From: Pseudomonas sp. GM41(2012)
GTDB lineage: Bacteria; Pseudomonadota; Gammaproteobacteria; Pseudomonadales; Pseudomonadaceae
Length of the DNA stretch: 64,000 bases
Direction: 5' to 3'
Assembly (NCBI RefSeq): GCF_000282315.2
Contig: NZ_AKJN02000007.1
Span: forward strand, 310,001 to 374,000
Below the pieces are notes generated by a model. That model searched no databases, was not told where the DNA came from, and saw only the letters and a list, made by a program, of their open reading frames with translations. Shown in pieces: positions 26,799 through 37,400 of the stretch. Both the position numbers and the translations under genes were made by a program. Every line of letters begins with the position of its first letter. Positions within the stretch are counted from its first letter, which is position 1.

Positions 26799-28011
26799 GC
26801 AGACTCTCCGCAGGTTGGATGTTGATGGCTCGCAGGGCGCCGATCACGGCCACCAATGCAGCGACCAAAAAAGTCAGGAGCAGGGCGGCAACGCCATGCC
26901 AGACAGTAATGTGGCAAACAAAGGTGCCGGTGGCCTGGCTGCTGCCGAGCAGGTAGTCGAACAGATGACTGCCGACGGCATAAAACCCCAGCCCGCCGAC
27001 GTAGCCGGCCAGGCTCAGCACCAGCGCTTGCAGGACCACGAAACCGCCGACGGCCCGGCGCTTGAAGCCCAGCAGACGCAGGACCGCGAGGCTTTTGCGT
27101 TTGCGGTCGATGTTGGCCAGGAACGCGCCGACCATCGACGCCACGCAGCCGATCAGCGCCGCCACGGCGATCACGCCGAAGATCAGCCCCAGCACATGGT
27201 TGATCGCTTTGACGTTGTCGATGTCGGCCAGTCGGCTCGAGGTTTCGATGTGTTGTTCGTTGAGCCAGTGCTCCAGCGGTGCGACTTGATCGATGTCGCG
27301 CGCATACACGCGGGCGCGGGCATACAGCGGTTGCAGATCGCCCAGAGGCTTGCCGGTGACAACGCCGAACGCACTGACCTGATAACCGTCGCGAAAGCGC
27401 TCCAGATCCAGCAGCAGCGGTGGGGCGACAAACCCGGCCGCGCGACCGAAACGGGCGCCGTCGAGCACCGCCAGCACCGTCAGGGTTATCTCTCCTCGTT
27501 CATTGACACCTTCCAGACGACGCAACACCCGCAGCTGCACGCTGTCGCCGGCCTTGGCCTGTAAACGTTGCGCGGCGCGGGCGCTGAGGATCACTTGATT
27601 GCCGACCGGGTTGAGCGACGGCAGATCCAGTTGTGGATCGCCAGGTTCGGTGGCGATGATTTCCGCGCCTTCGACAAACCGTTGCATGCCGATCAGCAGG
27701 TCAGCCTGGGTATTGAGCGAGCGCGTCTGGCCGAGGGCAAAACCGGTTTCGGGGCGCAGGCGCAAACGCTCGATCCAGGCTGTGTCGTAATTGCCGTTGC
27801 TGAGCATCTTCACTTCAAGGTTGCGCGGGTCGCGCAGCAGTTCGTCCTGCAACTGGCTGACCACCCCGTGCTTGAGCCCGAACAGCAGCAACAACGGCGC
27901 AATCACCGCCACCAGGGAGGCGGCGATGCACAGCGAGACCTTGCGGTCGTGCCAGAGGTCTTGCAGCGCCAGGGAGCCCAACAGGCGCAAGCGATCAGTC
28001 CATCGGTTCAA
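26788..28011 (-). CDS. ABC transporter permease, FtsX/LolE-type (TagS-like)
   Basis: 407 residues. One N-terminal helix (about 28-50), a large periplasmic domain (about 55-270), then three helices in the FtsX domain (about 275-395), ending I-N-I-Q-P-A-E-S-L-R-E-L, the usual MacB/LolE tail. Proteins of this layout transmit force across the inner membrane rather than move a solute. Overlaps its ATPase gene by 17 bases, so the two are surely a complex. In type VI clusters the equivalent TagS works with TagT upstream of PpkA. Confidence 0.85.
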   Translation of the reverse strand: MNRWTDRLRLLGSLALQDLWHDRKVSLCIAASLVAVIAPLLLLFGLKHGVVSQLQDELLRDPRNLEVKMLSNGNYDTAWIERLRLRPETGFALGQTRSLNTQADLLIGMQRFVEGAEIIATEPGDPQLDLPSLNPVGNQVILSARAAQRLQAKAGDSVQLRVLRRLEGVNERGEITLTVLAVLDGARFGRAAGFVAPPLLLDLERFRDGYQVSAFGVVTGKPLGDLQPLYARARVYARDIDQVAPLEHWLNEQHIETSSRLADIDNVKAINHVLGLIFGVIAVAALIGCVASMVGAFLANIDRKRKSLAVLRLLGFKRRAVGGFVVLQALVLSLAGYVGGLGFYAVGSHLFDYLLGSSQATGTFVCHITVWHGVAALLLTFLVAALVAVIGALRAINIQPAESLREL

Positions 28012-28696
28012 ACAGTGTCTCTCCCTGACGGCTGATAGCGCCGAGTCGCGGCAAGCCGAAATCTTTCAGCAAGGCCCAGTCATGGGACACAACGAGTGCG
28101 CTTAAACCCATGCTCGACACCAGGCTCAGCAGCAACTCGAACAAACGCCGGGCGCTGTGAGGGTCGAGCGCGGCGGTCGGCTCGTCGGCCAACAGCAGCA
28201 GCGGCTCATGGGCAATGGCGCGCACACAGGCAACGCGCTGACGCTCGCCGATCGACAAGGCCTGCGGTTGTTTATCCAGCAACCCTTGCAGGCGCAGCAC
28301 GTCAACGGCGTGGTCGATGTGCTCGCTCTTCACCGACATCCCGAGCAACCGGCGCGGCAGGCCGATGTTGTCACGCACGCTCAGGAACGGCAGCAAGCCG
28401 CCGCTCTGCAAAATGAACCCCAAATGCCGTGAACGCACCGCTGCAAGCGCCGGCTGGTCATCAGTGGCGAGCAATTGGGCAATGTCTTGAGCGTGCGCCG
28501 CGCCCAGACGAAAGCGCTCGAGTTCCACCGGCGCGAGTAACAGGCCGATGGCTTCGAGCAAGGTGCTTTTGCCGCTGCCGCTCTCGCCGGTGATGGCGAG
28601 GATTTCTCCGGCGCCGACCTGCAAGTGCGGCAGTCGCACGTGATGAGCCTGTGCGCCTTCACCACGGCGCACCAGCAGGTTCTTGATATCGAGCAT
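27995..28696 (-). CDS. ABC transporter ATP-binding protein, LolD/MacB-type (TagT-like)
   Basis: 233 residues. Walker A is G-E-S-G-S-G-K-S-T (37-45), the signature L-S-I-G-E (147-151) and Walker B L-L-L-L-A-D-E-P (166-173), followed by the switch histidine in V-V-S-H-D. All catalytic residues are present, so it should hydrolyse ATP. It drives the overlapping FtsX-type permease. It lies 10 bases after the VWA gene. Confidence 0.88.
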   Translation of the reverse strand: MLDIKNLLVRRGEGAQAHHVRLPHLQVGAGEILAITGESGSGKSTLLEAIGLLLAPVELERFRLGAAHAQDIAQLLATDDQPALAAVRSRHLGFILQSGGLLPFLSVRDNIGLPRRLLGMSVKSEHIDHAVDVLRLQGLLDKQPQALSIGERQRVACVRAIAHEPLLLLADEPTAALDPHSARRLFELLLSLVSSMGLSALVVSHDWALLKDFGLPRLGAISRQGETLFEPMD

Positions 28697-28706
28697 CGGC
28701 GTCTCG

Positions 28707-30698
28707 TTAAGGCATCATTTCCAGTGGCACGGGATACACGTTGTCCCGTGCATCACTGTCCTTGGCTAAAGCGACCCAACGGTCGACATCCGCGTTGTAA
28801 CGCTGGTAATGCCGCAGTTTGGTGTTCAGCGTGCGGATGAATTTCTCTTGCGCCAGACCGTCCCAGCTCTTCCAGGTCTCTTCATCCAGGTTCAGCACTT
28901 CGCTCTGATAGGGCAGGTCTTCGAGGTACTCGCCGAGCACGCCCATATCCGCCAGTTTGGCGTTGCTGTTCTGTTTGAGCTGATTGGGATCGGCGCCCAT
29001 GGTCGCCGCCACCGAACGCAGGCGATCGAACATTTCCGCCGGTGAAATCAGGCCTTCGTTGGCCGCATCGAGAATCTTCTTCATCACGTCGCTCAAGTCG
29101 CTGAGCTGGGATTTGGTCAGCAGCACCCGCACATCGGTGGTCGGAATGTTCTGCTTGATCAGGTCACGGTCGGTGATCCACGCCTTGAACACCGGCGGGG
29201 CTTTGCTGTTGGTCTTCTCGCCGAGGTAGGCGAGTTGCATGGCGTGGCCGATCAGCGCCGCGTCTTCGAGCATTTTCTTCTCGGCCGGGTCCTGCTTGGC
29301 GTTCGCCGCACTGCCGATGGCGTCCTCGCCCATGTAGGCGGCTTTCACTTGTGTAGTGATCGCGGCGGCCAGTGCGTCGACCTTGCGTCCGAATTCATTC
29401 ACATCGCCAGCGTTCACCGGGTAATACAGCGAGGTGTTGGTGCCCGGGTAGGTCGACAGGTTCTGGTACTGCGCCTCGGCCTTGGCGTGGTCCTTGGCCC
29501 CGGCCGGAGTTTTCAAGTGCAGGGTGTAAATCGCCACGCCCGGATTGGCGGCTTCGATGCGCACCTGCGCGGCGCTCAAACCGGTCTTCGACAGTTTGTC
29601 GTCACCTTCGATGGCGCCCGCGTCGGTGATCAACACCACATAGCGCGCGCCGAACTGGCTCCAGTCGACCTTGTCGATGCTCTCCATGACGCCGGCAAAG
29701 GCGTCCTCATCGAAGCTGCTGCTCGACACGGAGGCCTGTTTGAGGTCGGCGATCTTGGCGAAAAAGTCGGCGCTGTCTTTCACTTTGGTTGGGTCGGCGT
29801 ACATCTTGGTGGTGTATTCCAGCCCCGGCACCGCCTGGGTGTTGGAGCGGAAAGCGACCATGCCGAACTTGACCTGCTTGCCGAGGTTCTGCGCTTCGAT
29901 TTTCTGATAAACCTTGCGGATCGCCTCGCGGGTGCGGTCGATGTACGGGTCCATCGAGATCGTCGAGTCGATGACAAACACCACCGCCGCACTGAATTCC
30001 TTCAGTTGGCTGGCGGTTTTGTCTTCGGCTGCCTTGCCACCGGCAGCGCTGTTGGCAGCACCGCCCTTGGCGTTCTTGTCATCCGGCTTGCTGACCGACG
30101 CGACGTTAAGCAGGCGCGTGCGGAAACCGCCTTCGGTCATGACTTCTTCGCCACTGAGCACCGGCAGCAGGTAGAACTGCTTTTGCAGGTCTACGAAGTA
30201 TTCAGGTTCTTCAGCCAGTACGCCCGGTGCTTGTTGGCCCTTTTTCAGCGTGGCCCGCAGCGGCGCGACTTTGCTCACCGGGTCCGGCGCATCGAGGATG
30301 CCTTCGACGGTGGCGCGGTCCTTGAAGAACAGCAACCGGTCGCGGTTGGCCGGGTTGGTGAAGGCCAGTGTCAGCTGCATCTTCCAGTCAGTGGTGCAGC
30401 CGGCAGGCAGCCAGCCAATGGTTTTGCCGTAGCTGTCGGGGCCGACTTTCAGCCATTCGGCGTTTGCCGCTTGGGCGCGCTCGTACACATAAAAGCGGCT
30501 GAAGACCGGTTGTGCGTCACCTGCGGCACCGCCCGCTGTCGGGCTGATCTTGCAGCCCGGGGTGGTCAGCACGCGTTGGAACAGGGTCTTTTTACCGGCC
30601 TGGATCAGCGGTTTGTCATCGGCCTGGGACAGCGGGCTGAGACACAGCGCCAACAATGCGGCGCCGCTCAACAGGAATTGACTCACGGGAGAACGCAT
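28707..30698 (-). CDS. Secreted VWA protein resembling the C-terminal region of PpkA, without a kinase domain
   Basis: 663 residues from the ATG at 30698, which overlaps the upstream stop (TGATG). A signal peptide is cleaved near S-Q-A. Residues 28-200 (G-K-K-T-L-F-Q-R-V-L-T-T-P-G, then G-K-T-I-G-W-L-P, L-A-F-T-N-P-A-N-R-D-R) are, from memory, like the region before the VWA domain in the type VI kinase PpkA. The VWA domain (238-440) has a D-S-T-I-S metal site. The last 200 residues are helical. There is no kinase domain: the protein begins at a signal peptide. It probably acts as a periplasmic sensor or adaptor for the adjacent ABC pair. Confidence 0.78.
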   Translation of the reverse strand: MRSPVSQFLLSGAALLALCLSPLSQADDKPLIQAGKKTLFQRVLTTPGCKISPTAGGAAGDAQPVFSRFYVYERAQAANAEWLKVGPDSYGKTIGWLPAGCTTDWKMQLTLAFTNPANRDRLLFFKDRATVEGILDAPDPVSKVAPLRATLKKGQQAPGVLAEEPEYFVDLQKQFYLLPVLSGEEVMTEGGFRTRLLNVASVSKPDDKNAKGGAANSAAGGKAAEDKTASQLKEFSAAVVFVIDSTISMDPYIDRTREAIRKVYQKIEAQNLGKQVKFGMVAFRSNTQAVPGLEYTTKMYADPTKVKDSADFFAKIADLKQASVSSSSFDEDAFAGVMESIDKVDWSQFGARYVVLITDAGAIEGDDKLSKTGLSAAQVRIEAANPGVAIYTLHLKTPAGAKDHAKAEAQYQNLSTYPGTNTSLYYPVNAGDVNEFGRKVDALAAAITTQVKAAYMGEDAIGSAANAKQDPAEKKMLEDAALIGHAMQLAYLGEKTNSKAPPVFKAWITDRDLIKQNIPTTDVRVLLTKSQLSDLSDVMKKILDAANEGLISPAEMFDRLRSVAATMGADPNQLKQNSNAKLADMGVLGEYLEDLPYQSEVLNLDEETWKSWDGLAQEKFIRTLNTKLRHYQRYNADVDRWVALAKDSDARDNVYPVPLEMMP

Positions 30699-31726
30699 CA
30701 CTTCTGCAACTCCTCGAAACGCTGCTTGGCTTCGGCGTTGTTCGGGTCCTGGGTGAGGATGGTTTCGTACCAATAGGCCGCCGTGGCATTGTCCGCGACC
30801 GGGAAGCACTCGCTGGCTTTCAGGTATTTAGGGTCGTATTCGCGGGCATAAGCGTTGGCGATCAGTGCGTCACCGGCCTGGGCACGGTTGGCGTACAGGC
30901 GCTGGGCGACACCGCAGTGTTTGCCGGCCTTGGCCTGGTTGATGATCTCCAGCAACTTGGCACTGTCGGGCGCCGCCTTGATGCAGGTCTGGACGAAGGT
31001 CAATTCGGGCAGGCTGTTCATGCTCTCCAGGGTGCAGGCTTGAGCGTCGGCGCCGGCCGGTGCGGCGGCAGCGGCTGTGGCCACCGGGGCAGTCGCCGGG
31101 GTGCGTTTGTAGAACCAGAATCCACCGCCCGCGGCCAGCAGCAACAACACGACAATCAACAGGCCGATCAGGCCTTTGTTGCTTTTCTTCACCGGTGCGG
31201 GAGGCGGCGTGTAGGCGCGCTCGGTGAGCACCGACTCCAATTCCACTTCCGGTTCGGCGGTGGAAAGGATCAGTTCAGGCAACTCCGGGATTTCCGGTGC
31301 CGGTGCCGGTGCACTCGGCGCCGTCAGTTCGGCGCCGCCGTACGTCGAGCGCGTCTGGCCGCCAGCCGTGGACGGCAAAACGCCAACGCCTGGCCGAACC
31401 ACGCCTCTGTCGGTGTGGCCTTGGTTCTGTTCGCGCAGTTCGATCTGGAATTGCGAGTTGGCGCCGCCTTCCAGCAGCGGGTCGACCACGTCCGGGCCGA
31501 CCTGTGCTTCCAGGCCTTCGCCGCTGGCCATGACATTGAAACGCGAGACCTTGAACCAGAATGGATTGTTGCTCCAGGCCTTGTGGTCCTGGAGGTAAAA
31601 ACCGTCCTGGTTACGCTGAATGGAAAACTCCAGCTGTTCCTCGCCACCCTGCCACTTCTTCACAGTGAGGCGGGCCTGACCAGGCACATTGGGCTCTAAC
31701 GCGAGCAGGTCGACACGAATTGGCAT
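30698..31726 (-). CDS. Bitopic membrane protein of the srf-type operon, unknown family
   Basis: 342 residues. A cytoplasmic beta-rich N-terminal domain (1-105) is followed by a low-complexity linker, one membrane helix (about 185-206), an alanine/proline linker and a periplasmic helical domain (about 230-342) that ends in a TPR-like repeat (A-A-Y-W-Y-E-T-I-L-T-Q-D-P-N-N-A-E-A). It begins 3 bases after the srfC stop. Its topology could link the cytoplasmic SrfB/SrfC pair to the periplasmic VWA and TagR-like proteins. I do not recognise a named family. Confidence 0.7.
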   Translation of the reverse strand: MPIRVDLLALEPNVPGQARLTVKKWQGGEEQLEFSIQRNQDGFYLQDHKAWSNNPFWFKVSRFNVMASGEGLEAQVGPDVVDPLLEGGANSQFQIELREQNQGHTDRGVVRPGVGVLPSTAGGQTRSTYGGAELTAPSAPAPAPEIPELPELILSTAEPEVELESVLTERAYTPPPAPVKKSNKGLIGLLIVVLLLLAAGGGFWFYKRTPATAPVATAAAAAPAGADAQACTLESMNSLPELTFVQTCIKAAPDSAKLLEIINQAKAGKHCGVAQRLYANRAQAGDALIANAYAREYDPKYLKASECFPVADNATAAYWYETILTQDPNNAEAKQRFEELQK

Positions 31727-31729
31727 TGC

Positions 31730-34441
31730 TTATCTCGCTGTGAAGGCTGTGAGCACTTGGCCCAGCCGTTCGTTCTGTTCAGGGGTGATTTCACGTCCGG
31801 CGTCATGGCCGGCATTGTCCTGCGTGAGGTAGGCCAGGCCCGAGAGCCAATCGCCGAGATACCGCTGCGCCTGATTCGCCGGTTGCGCCGGTAGCACGGG
31901 CACTTGTCCCGGACTGATGTCGGTGTAGAACGAGAACAGCGGCGCCTTGGCACCGGCGCGGCTGTTCGGACGCTCGCTCACCGGCTTCTGCAGGTAGCCG
32001 AACCAGGACACGAAATCGCGCAGTACCCGTTGCACTTCCAGGACCTGGCGCTCGACCAGTTGATCGCGCCGTGCGCCGCTTTGTGCGCGCTTGAGTACCG
32101 CATGGCTCAGTTGCCCCGGCAAGTCCTGGCGATAGCCGGCGGTGATCAATTCGTCGACCACCGCTTCCAGCAATGCTTTTTCCAACCCCAGGAGGTTGAG
32201 CAGGCTTTGCCGGGTGGTCAGTTCACGCAGGTGCGCAATCCACGCCGTGAACGCCGCTTTGGCGAATCGGTGTTCGTTGCTTTGCAGTTCGGGCGCCGGG
32301 GTGCCGGTGTTGCTGCTGCCCGGCGCGTCGTGGCCCAGGTCGTCACCGAAATCGAAGTCGAAACCGGCGTCGTTGCCGTACAGGCTCTGGCTCGGTGTCG
32401 GGGCGACTGGCTCGTCCTTCACGGCCGGCTCGTCATCAGTTTCGTACACACCGCTGAGGTACAGGTCGCGGACCTCTTCGCTCGGCATGTCGAGTTGATC
32501 GATCAGCTCGCCGAGCACTGCCGGGCGACGGCCCAGGCCGGCCAGAATCATCTGCGCCTGGGCTTTCTTGACGGCAGCGGCACCGTCGCCGTCGGCGTGG
32601 TACCAGGTGCTCAGACCGTGAGTGGTCAGGCCTTCGAGGCATTCGCCCAATTGCTCGCGGATGCGCTGCAATTTGAATTCGATATTGGCCACGCCTTTGA
32701 AACTGCCGCTGAAGTGGCTGATGCCACCGTCATCGTTGCGCAGCATTTCTTTCCAGGCGTTGGCAGGATCGTGGATGTGTTTGCACACCAGTTCGTTGCT
32801 GGCGAAGCTGGTGCCCAGCGCGCTGACACGGTCCTGATAGCTGGCATTGAGGCCCGTTTCGGCACCCGTCGCGTCTTGTTCGATGAACGCCGCGTCCATG
32901 CGCGGTTTACGCACCAGGTAGGTGTTCTGGAACGGTGTGCCGGCCCAGTCGCTCATCCAGCTCAGGCTGCCGAAGCGCTCCAGCATGGTCAGCTTGACCA
33001 TGCCGTTCCAGCTCTCGTCGTACTGATCAGGCGTCAGACTCAGGGAGTTGGTGATGCGCAGGTCGAGCATGGTCAGCGCCCAGATCAGACCGGTGTCGCG
33101 CTTGCTGCGAGCGGCCGAGTCGGCGCCTTGGGTCTTTTCGATCCACCGGGTCAGCACCGGGCCTACATCGTTGACGTCGCTCTGCTTGGTCGAACCGGTG
33201 CAGACCACCAGCGCGTTCATTTCCTGGTTATCGGTGTAGCGTTCGAACAGGTAGGCGACCTTGCCACGCAGGATCAGCTGCGAAACGGAGTTGTCCTTGG
33301 TGGCGGATTGCGGGTCGTTGGAGTCGGCGATCTCGTGCAGTTTCTGGCGCCCGCGATAACCGGGGAAATCCAGCAGGTCGACCTGATTGACGATGTCATC
33401 CACCGGCGCTTCGATCAGGCGGAAGGTCATTTCGGCCGTCAACGCCGCCAGTTGCGCAACTGGAATCGCCTGACTGTTTTGCAGGCGATCGCCAACCACT
33501 GGTCGAACGTCGATCGGCAAGTCCCGTGGGGTGCCGAAGCGTTCGAGAATGTCGACGTTCATGATGCTGTCGCGCTGGCTGTAGGTGTCGTTTTCGAAAC
33601 TCACCAAGGCCTTCAGCGGTGCGAACACGGTCTCGGGCAGGCCTAGCTTGTGCAGCGCGCCGGCCAGTTGCTGATACACGCGTGTCAGTTCGCTTTGCTC
33701 GCCCCAGAGGATCGAAAACAGCTCGGCCCGTTCCTGGAAATTCAGGCGTGGCGCCAGTTGCAGTGCTTTGGGCCAGTACAGGTGCTCAAGTTTCTTCACC
33801 GAGTTGCGGAAGTTGTCGCGCAGGTAATCCCACAGCGACACCAGATCATCGGCGTTGACGCCCGTTTGCAGTGGCCCGGTTTCACGGCCTTCGAACGGTT
33901 TGAGTACGCGCTGGATGCGTTCTTCGTCGATCTCGTAGGAAATGCGCTCGAGGTCGAAATCCTTGAACCAGGAGTTGGCGAGAATCTTCGCCAGCTCGAT
34001 TTCCTTGAACAGCGTGAGTTCTACCGGAAAGTCATTGTCCTGACTCTCGGTCGCCCGACGGCTGAAGCGCGTCACCAGGCCGGTGGCTTCCTTGCCGCCA
34101 CCCACCGGGTTGATGTGCTTGATGAAGTCCAGGCGCTGGCCACCGAAATCAGTTTCCAGCTTGCCGTTCTGACCGGCGGCAAGGGCCGAGATCAGGTAGG
34201 ACTTGCCGGCCTGGGACAAGCCGAAAAAACCAATGGTCATCGGCGTGCAGGCCACGCGACCGAGGCTGTGAGCCAGGTTGCGGGCGCGGTGCAGGCGGAT
34301 GTTCAGGTTGTCGGCTTCGCTGTCCAGGCGTGGCGCGTTGCCGCGCGTCTGGGCAATCCAGTCCAGCGCCTGACCGGCACCGTTATAAACAGCGGCCCAA
34401 CTGGCAGAGAGCTGAGTTTGATCGGGGGTCAGATCATTCAT
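31730..34441 (-). CDS. srfC: SrfC-type dynamin-like P-loop GTPase (putative virulence factor)
   Basis: 903 residues. The N-terminal G domain has the P-loop G-L-S-Q-A-G-K-S (74-81), a switch threonine candidate in E-A-T-G-L-V-T-R, and D-L-L-D-F-P-G-Y-R-G as the DxxG motif (about residue 350). The large size, early P-loop and long helical remainder are like dynamin-type GTPases. It matches the SrfC family, first named in Salmonella as an SsrB-regulated factor and found with SrfA and SrfB. Its start overlaps the srfB stop (ATGA), so the two are co-translated. The activity is unproved here. Confidence 0.82.
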   Translation of the reverse strand: MNDLTPDQTQLSASWAAVYNGAGQALDWIAQTRGNAPRLDSEADNLNIRLHRARNLAHSLGRVACTPMTIGFFGLSQAGKSYLISALAAGQNGKLETDFGGQRLDFIKHINPVGGGKEATGLVTRFSRRATESQDNDFPVELTLFKEIELAKILANSWFKDFDLERISYEIDEERIQRVLKPFEGRETGPLQTGVNADDLVSLWDYLRDNFRNSVKKLEHLYWPKALQLAPRLNFQERAELFSILWGEQSELTRVYQQLAGALHKLGLPETVFAPLKALVSFENDTYSQRDSIMNVDILERFGTPRDLPIDVRPVVGDRLQNSQAIPVAQLAALTAEMTFRLIEAPVDDIVNQVDLLDFPGYRGRQKLHEIADSNDPQSATKDNSVSQLILRGKVAYLFERYTDNQEMNALVVCTGSTKQSDVNDVGPVLTRWIEKTQGADSAARSKRDTGLIWALTMLDLRITNSLSLTPDQYDESWNGMVKLTMLERFGSLSWMSDWAGTPFQNTYLVRKPRMDAAFIEQDATGAETGLNASYQDRVSALGTSFASNELVCKHIHDPANAWKEMLRNDDGGISHFSGSFKGVANIEFKLQRIREQLGECLEGLTTHGLSTWYHADGDGAAAVKKAQAQMILAGLGRRPAVLGELIDQLDMPSEEVRDLYLSGVYETDDEPAVKDEPVAPTPSQSLYGNDAGFDFDFGDDLGHDAPGSSNTGTPAPELQSNEHRFAKAAFTAWIAHLRELTTRQSLLNLLGLEKALLEAVVDELITAGYRQDLPGQLSHAVLKRAQSGARRDQLVERQVLEVQRVLRDFVSWFGYLQKPVSERPNSRAGAKAPLFSFYTDISPGQVPVLPAQPANQAQRYLGDWLSGLAYLTQDNAGHDAGREITPEQNERLGQVLTAFTAR

Positions 34442-37400
34442 TTGCGTTTCACACTTCCACTGTCGAGCCAGTACTTGGTCTCGCTCAGGCCGGCGTCGAG
34501 CATGGTGTTGAGTTCCAGCTCGAGGTCGCTGCGCGGGTTGAAGTTGACGTTGTTACTGTTGGATTCGATGTCGCGAACCGAGAGGCGGTCGCTGACCAGA
34601 TCCTGCTTGCGTGTGTACTTGTCCGCCGGCTTGACCTCGAACCGCACCTTGAGCAGCGGCGCGCTGCCGTTTTCACCGATCGCGCGGGAAAACTTCTCCC
34701 GACCGGCCTTGGTGAAACGCAGGGTATACAGCGGCGAGGCGGCCCAGCGGTCGGCGGCCAACTGACGGAAACCGAGGCGCAGATCGCCACGCATTTCCAG
34801 TTGTGGCGTGTCGGCGGCATCGCCAACGCCGATTTCCGGCAGCTTGATTTTGTAGTCCTCGGACTGGATGTCGCGGTACAGCACGTCGGCATCCTTGATC
34901 ACGTTGTTCAGGTCGATCACGCCGATGTGCTTGACCGTCGAATACGGCTTGAGCGCCGAAGCACGGAAGTAGAAGTTCGGCACGCTGTGATTGGCGCACA
35001 ACAGGCAGAGCATGGCGCCCACCGACGCGGTGCTTTTCGGGTCGTCGATCCGGCCGTTCTTGTGGAACGGGTACCAGCCGCCAGTGCGGTAGTTTTGCAG
35101 CGCCAGAATGCGCCCCGGTGGCAGCGGCAGCACCTTGCGAATGAACGCCTGGATGCCGGGCAGGCGCGAAGGGCGGCCAGTCAGCAGCAAGACATCGCAC
35201 GGGTAATGCGCGACCACTTCACACAGCGCACCGAGAATCTTGGTGATATTGATCTGGTCGTTGAGGAACGCGGCGTGAAGCTTCTGCAGGTCGAAACTGA
35301 TCGGCGCGTCATACAGGTCGAAACCGCTCTGACCGCCGACATCGCGCCGCACGGCGGCGTTGACGTAGTCGAGCACGGTCTGGCTGATCGCGTTGTCACC
35401 GATCAATTGACGGTAGCTTTGCGGGGTGACTTCTTGCGGCACTTGCGGATCGTAATGCTCGTACGCCTTGAGCAGCGCCAGGCCCAGCGGGGCGAACACC
35501 TGCAGGTTCAATTGCTGGCGCAGGATCATGTCCTGGGCGCTGACCGATTCATCGCCACACAGGCGTGACATCAGCGAATCCGGGGCTTTCACACCGGCGT
35601 TCTGCAAGGCTTTTTCGAAGCTTGGCAGGATGAAGTCCTGAATCACGTCCAGCAGGATGTCATCGCCAGCCACTTTGAAACCATCGCGAAAACGCTGCTC
35701 GGGCACGATGTGCACGTTGCTGCCGCTGCCGGTGTTGCCGGCGCGGTCGAGGCGATAGTCAGTGATCACCAGGTCCGTGGTACCACCGCCGATGTCGATG
35801 GTTGCCAGGGTGATGCGTTCGCGGTCGGTCTTGTCTGGCCGAGCGATGGTGTCGAAAAACTCTTCCGGGTGACCGGCGAAGTTCTCGTTGACCTCGGTGT
35901 ACAGGTACACCAACTGGCCGCAGGAAGCTTCGTCCCATTCCACGCGGATGCTCGGGATCGGCGTGCGCGGGCTGACGGCCTGATCCTGATGTGGGTCCTC
36001 TTCGCCGGCATGCCAGCCGAGGCTCTTCCACACCAGGCCGATGGCTTGCAGCATGCGTTCGTTGAGAATGCTGCGCTCGGCCTGCGGCATGCCCGGCGGC
36101 ACGGTCAGGGTGATGCTGTTGAGCTGACGCGGCACGCGGGTGTGACCCTGGCGGGAGCGCTGGGCCGGGCTGTTGATTTGCGACAGCGCCTGGGCCAGCA
36201 CTTCGGCGAGCATGAAGGTCATCAGCGAGCTGCGCGAGTAACGCGGCATGAACACCGGCAGACGATCGTCTTCTTCGAGGCTGTAGAGCGCCTCGCCGGT
36301 TTCATTGATCAGGTGCGAGAACGGCGCGGCCGTGGCGTACGGCTCGCTGTCGGTCTTGATGTACGAGCAGTTGAAGCGCCAGCCGTGGCCGTAGGCGTTT
36401 TCGTCCCACAGATAACGTTTCGGGCTGGACAGGCCTGTGGAACCTTCGGTGCCACGGCGACGGCTGGCCAGACGGCTGGCCTCATTGCCGACGCGGGCAA
36501 TCGTCGCCCATTGGAACGCATCGTGACGGCCGCTCTTGACCGAACAGTGGTCCTTGCCGAAGTACGCCTGGGCGAATTCCACACGGCTTTCGAACGGCAG
36601 ATTGTAGGTGTGTTCCGGGGTGATCAGGTCGCGCAGTTCCAGCACGTAGTTTTGCTTCAGCCCGGAGCCGGCCTGACCGTGGTTTTCGATCAGGATGCCG
36701 CAGGTGCGCGAGTTGCCGACGTCCAGCACCAGGTCCACCGGAATCGGTTTGACCAGGCCATTGCTGTCGTTGGCGACAACTTTCAGTTCAGGGATTTCAA
36801 CTTTCGCACGGGCCGTCGACTGCTGGGCGGCGGACGGCTTGCTCAATAGACTGAGCAAGTTGAGGTAGTGCGCCAAGTGATAGTTGGCGCGGATGTCGGC
36901 GTCCAGCTCGGCGCGCGAGCGGTGGGCATTGCCCTCGTTGAACACTTCCAGCAGCCACTCGTTGACCCACGGCTGGGCCAGGAACCAGCGGGTTTCGCTG
37001 GCCTTCGTCGCCAGTTTGAAGGACACGCCGGAGCTGATGTCTTCTTCGTTTGGCGCCAGGTAAGCGGTGCCGTCACGCTTGGGCATGACGCGGCTGTCGA
37101 ACGCCATCGTCAGGCGGTGGGTGTTGCCGTCGATGTCGGGCGTCGCCAGCTTCACCAGACGCATGCGCGACCAGTTGGTCGGGCCTTCGTCGAAGCGATG
37201 CGGCGGCATGAAGCGGAAAAACGGGGTCGGCAGCCAGATACCGTCCAGCAACTCGAGGCTGCTTTTCATGTCGACGCTGAACGCAGGCTTGGCTTTCTCG
37301 ACCTTTTCCGGTTCAGGTTCGTAGAAAAAGAAGTCTTTCTCTTCGTTGTATGACAGGCGGCAGATCAGCCCGCTGATCATCGGCGCGAATTCGCCCGCCG

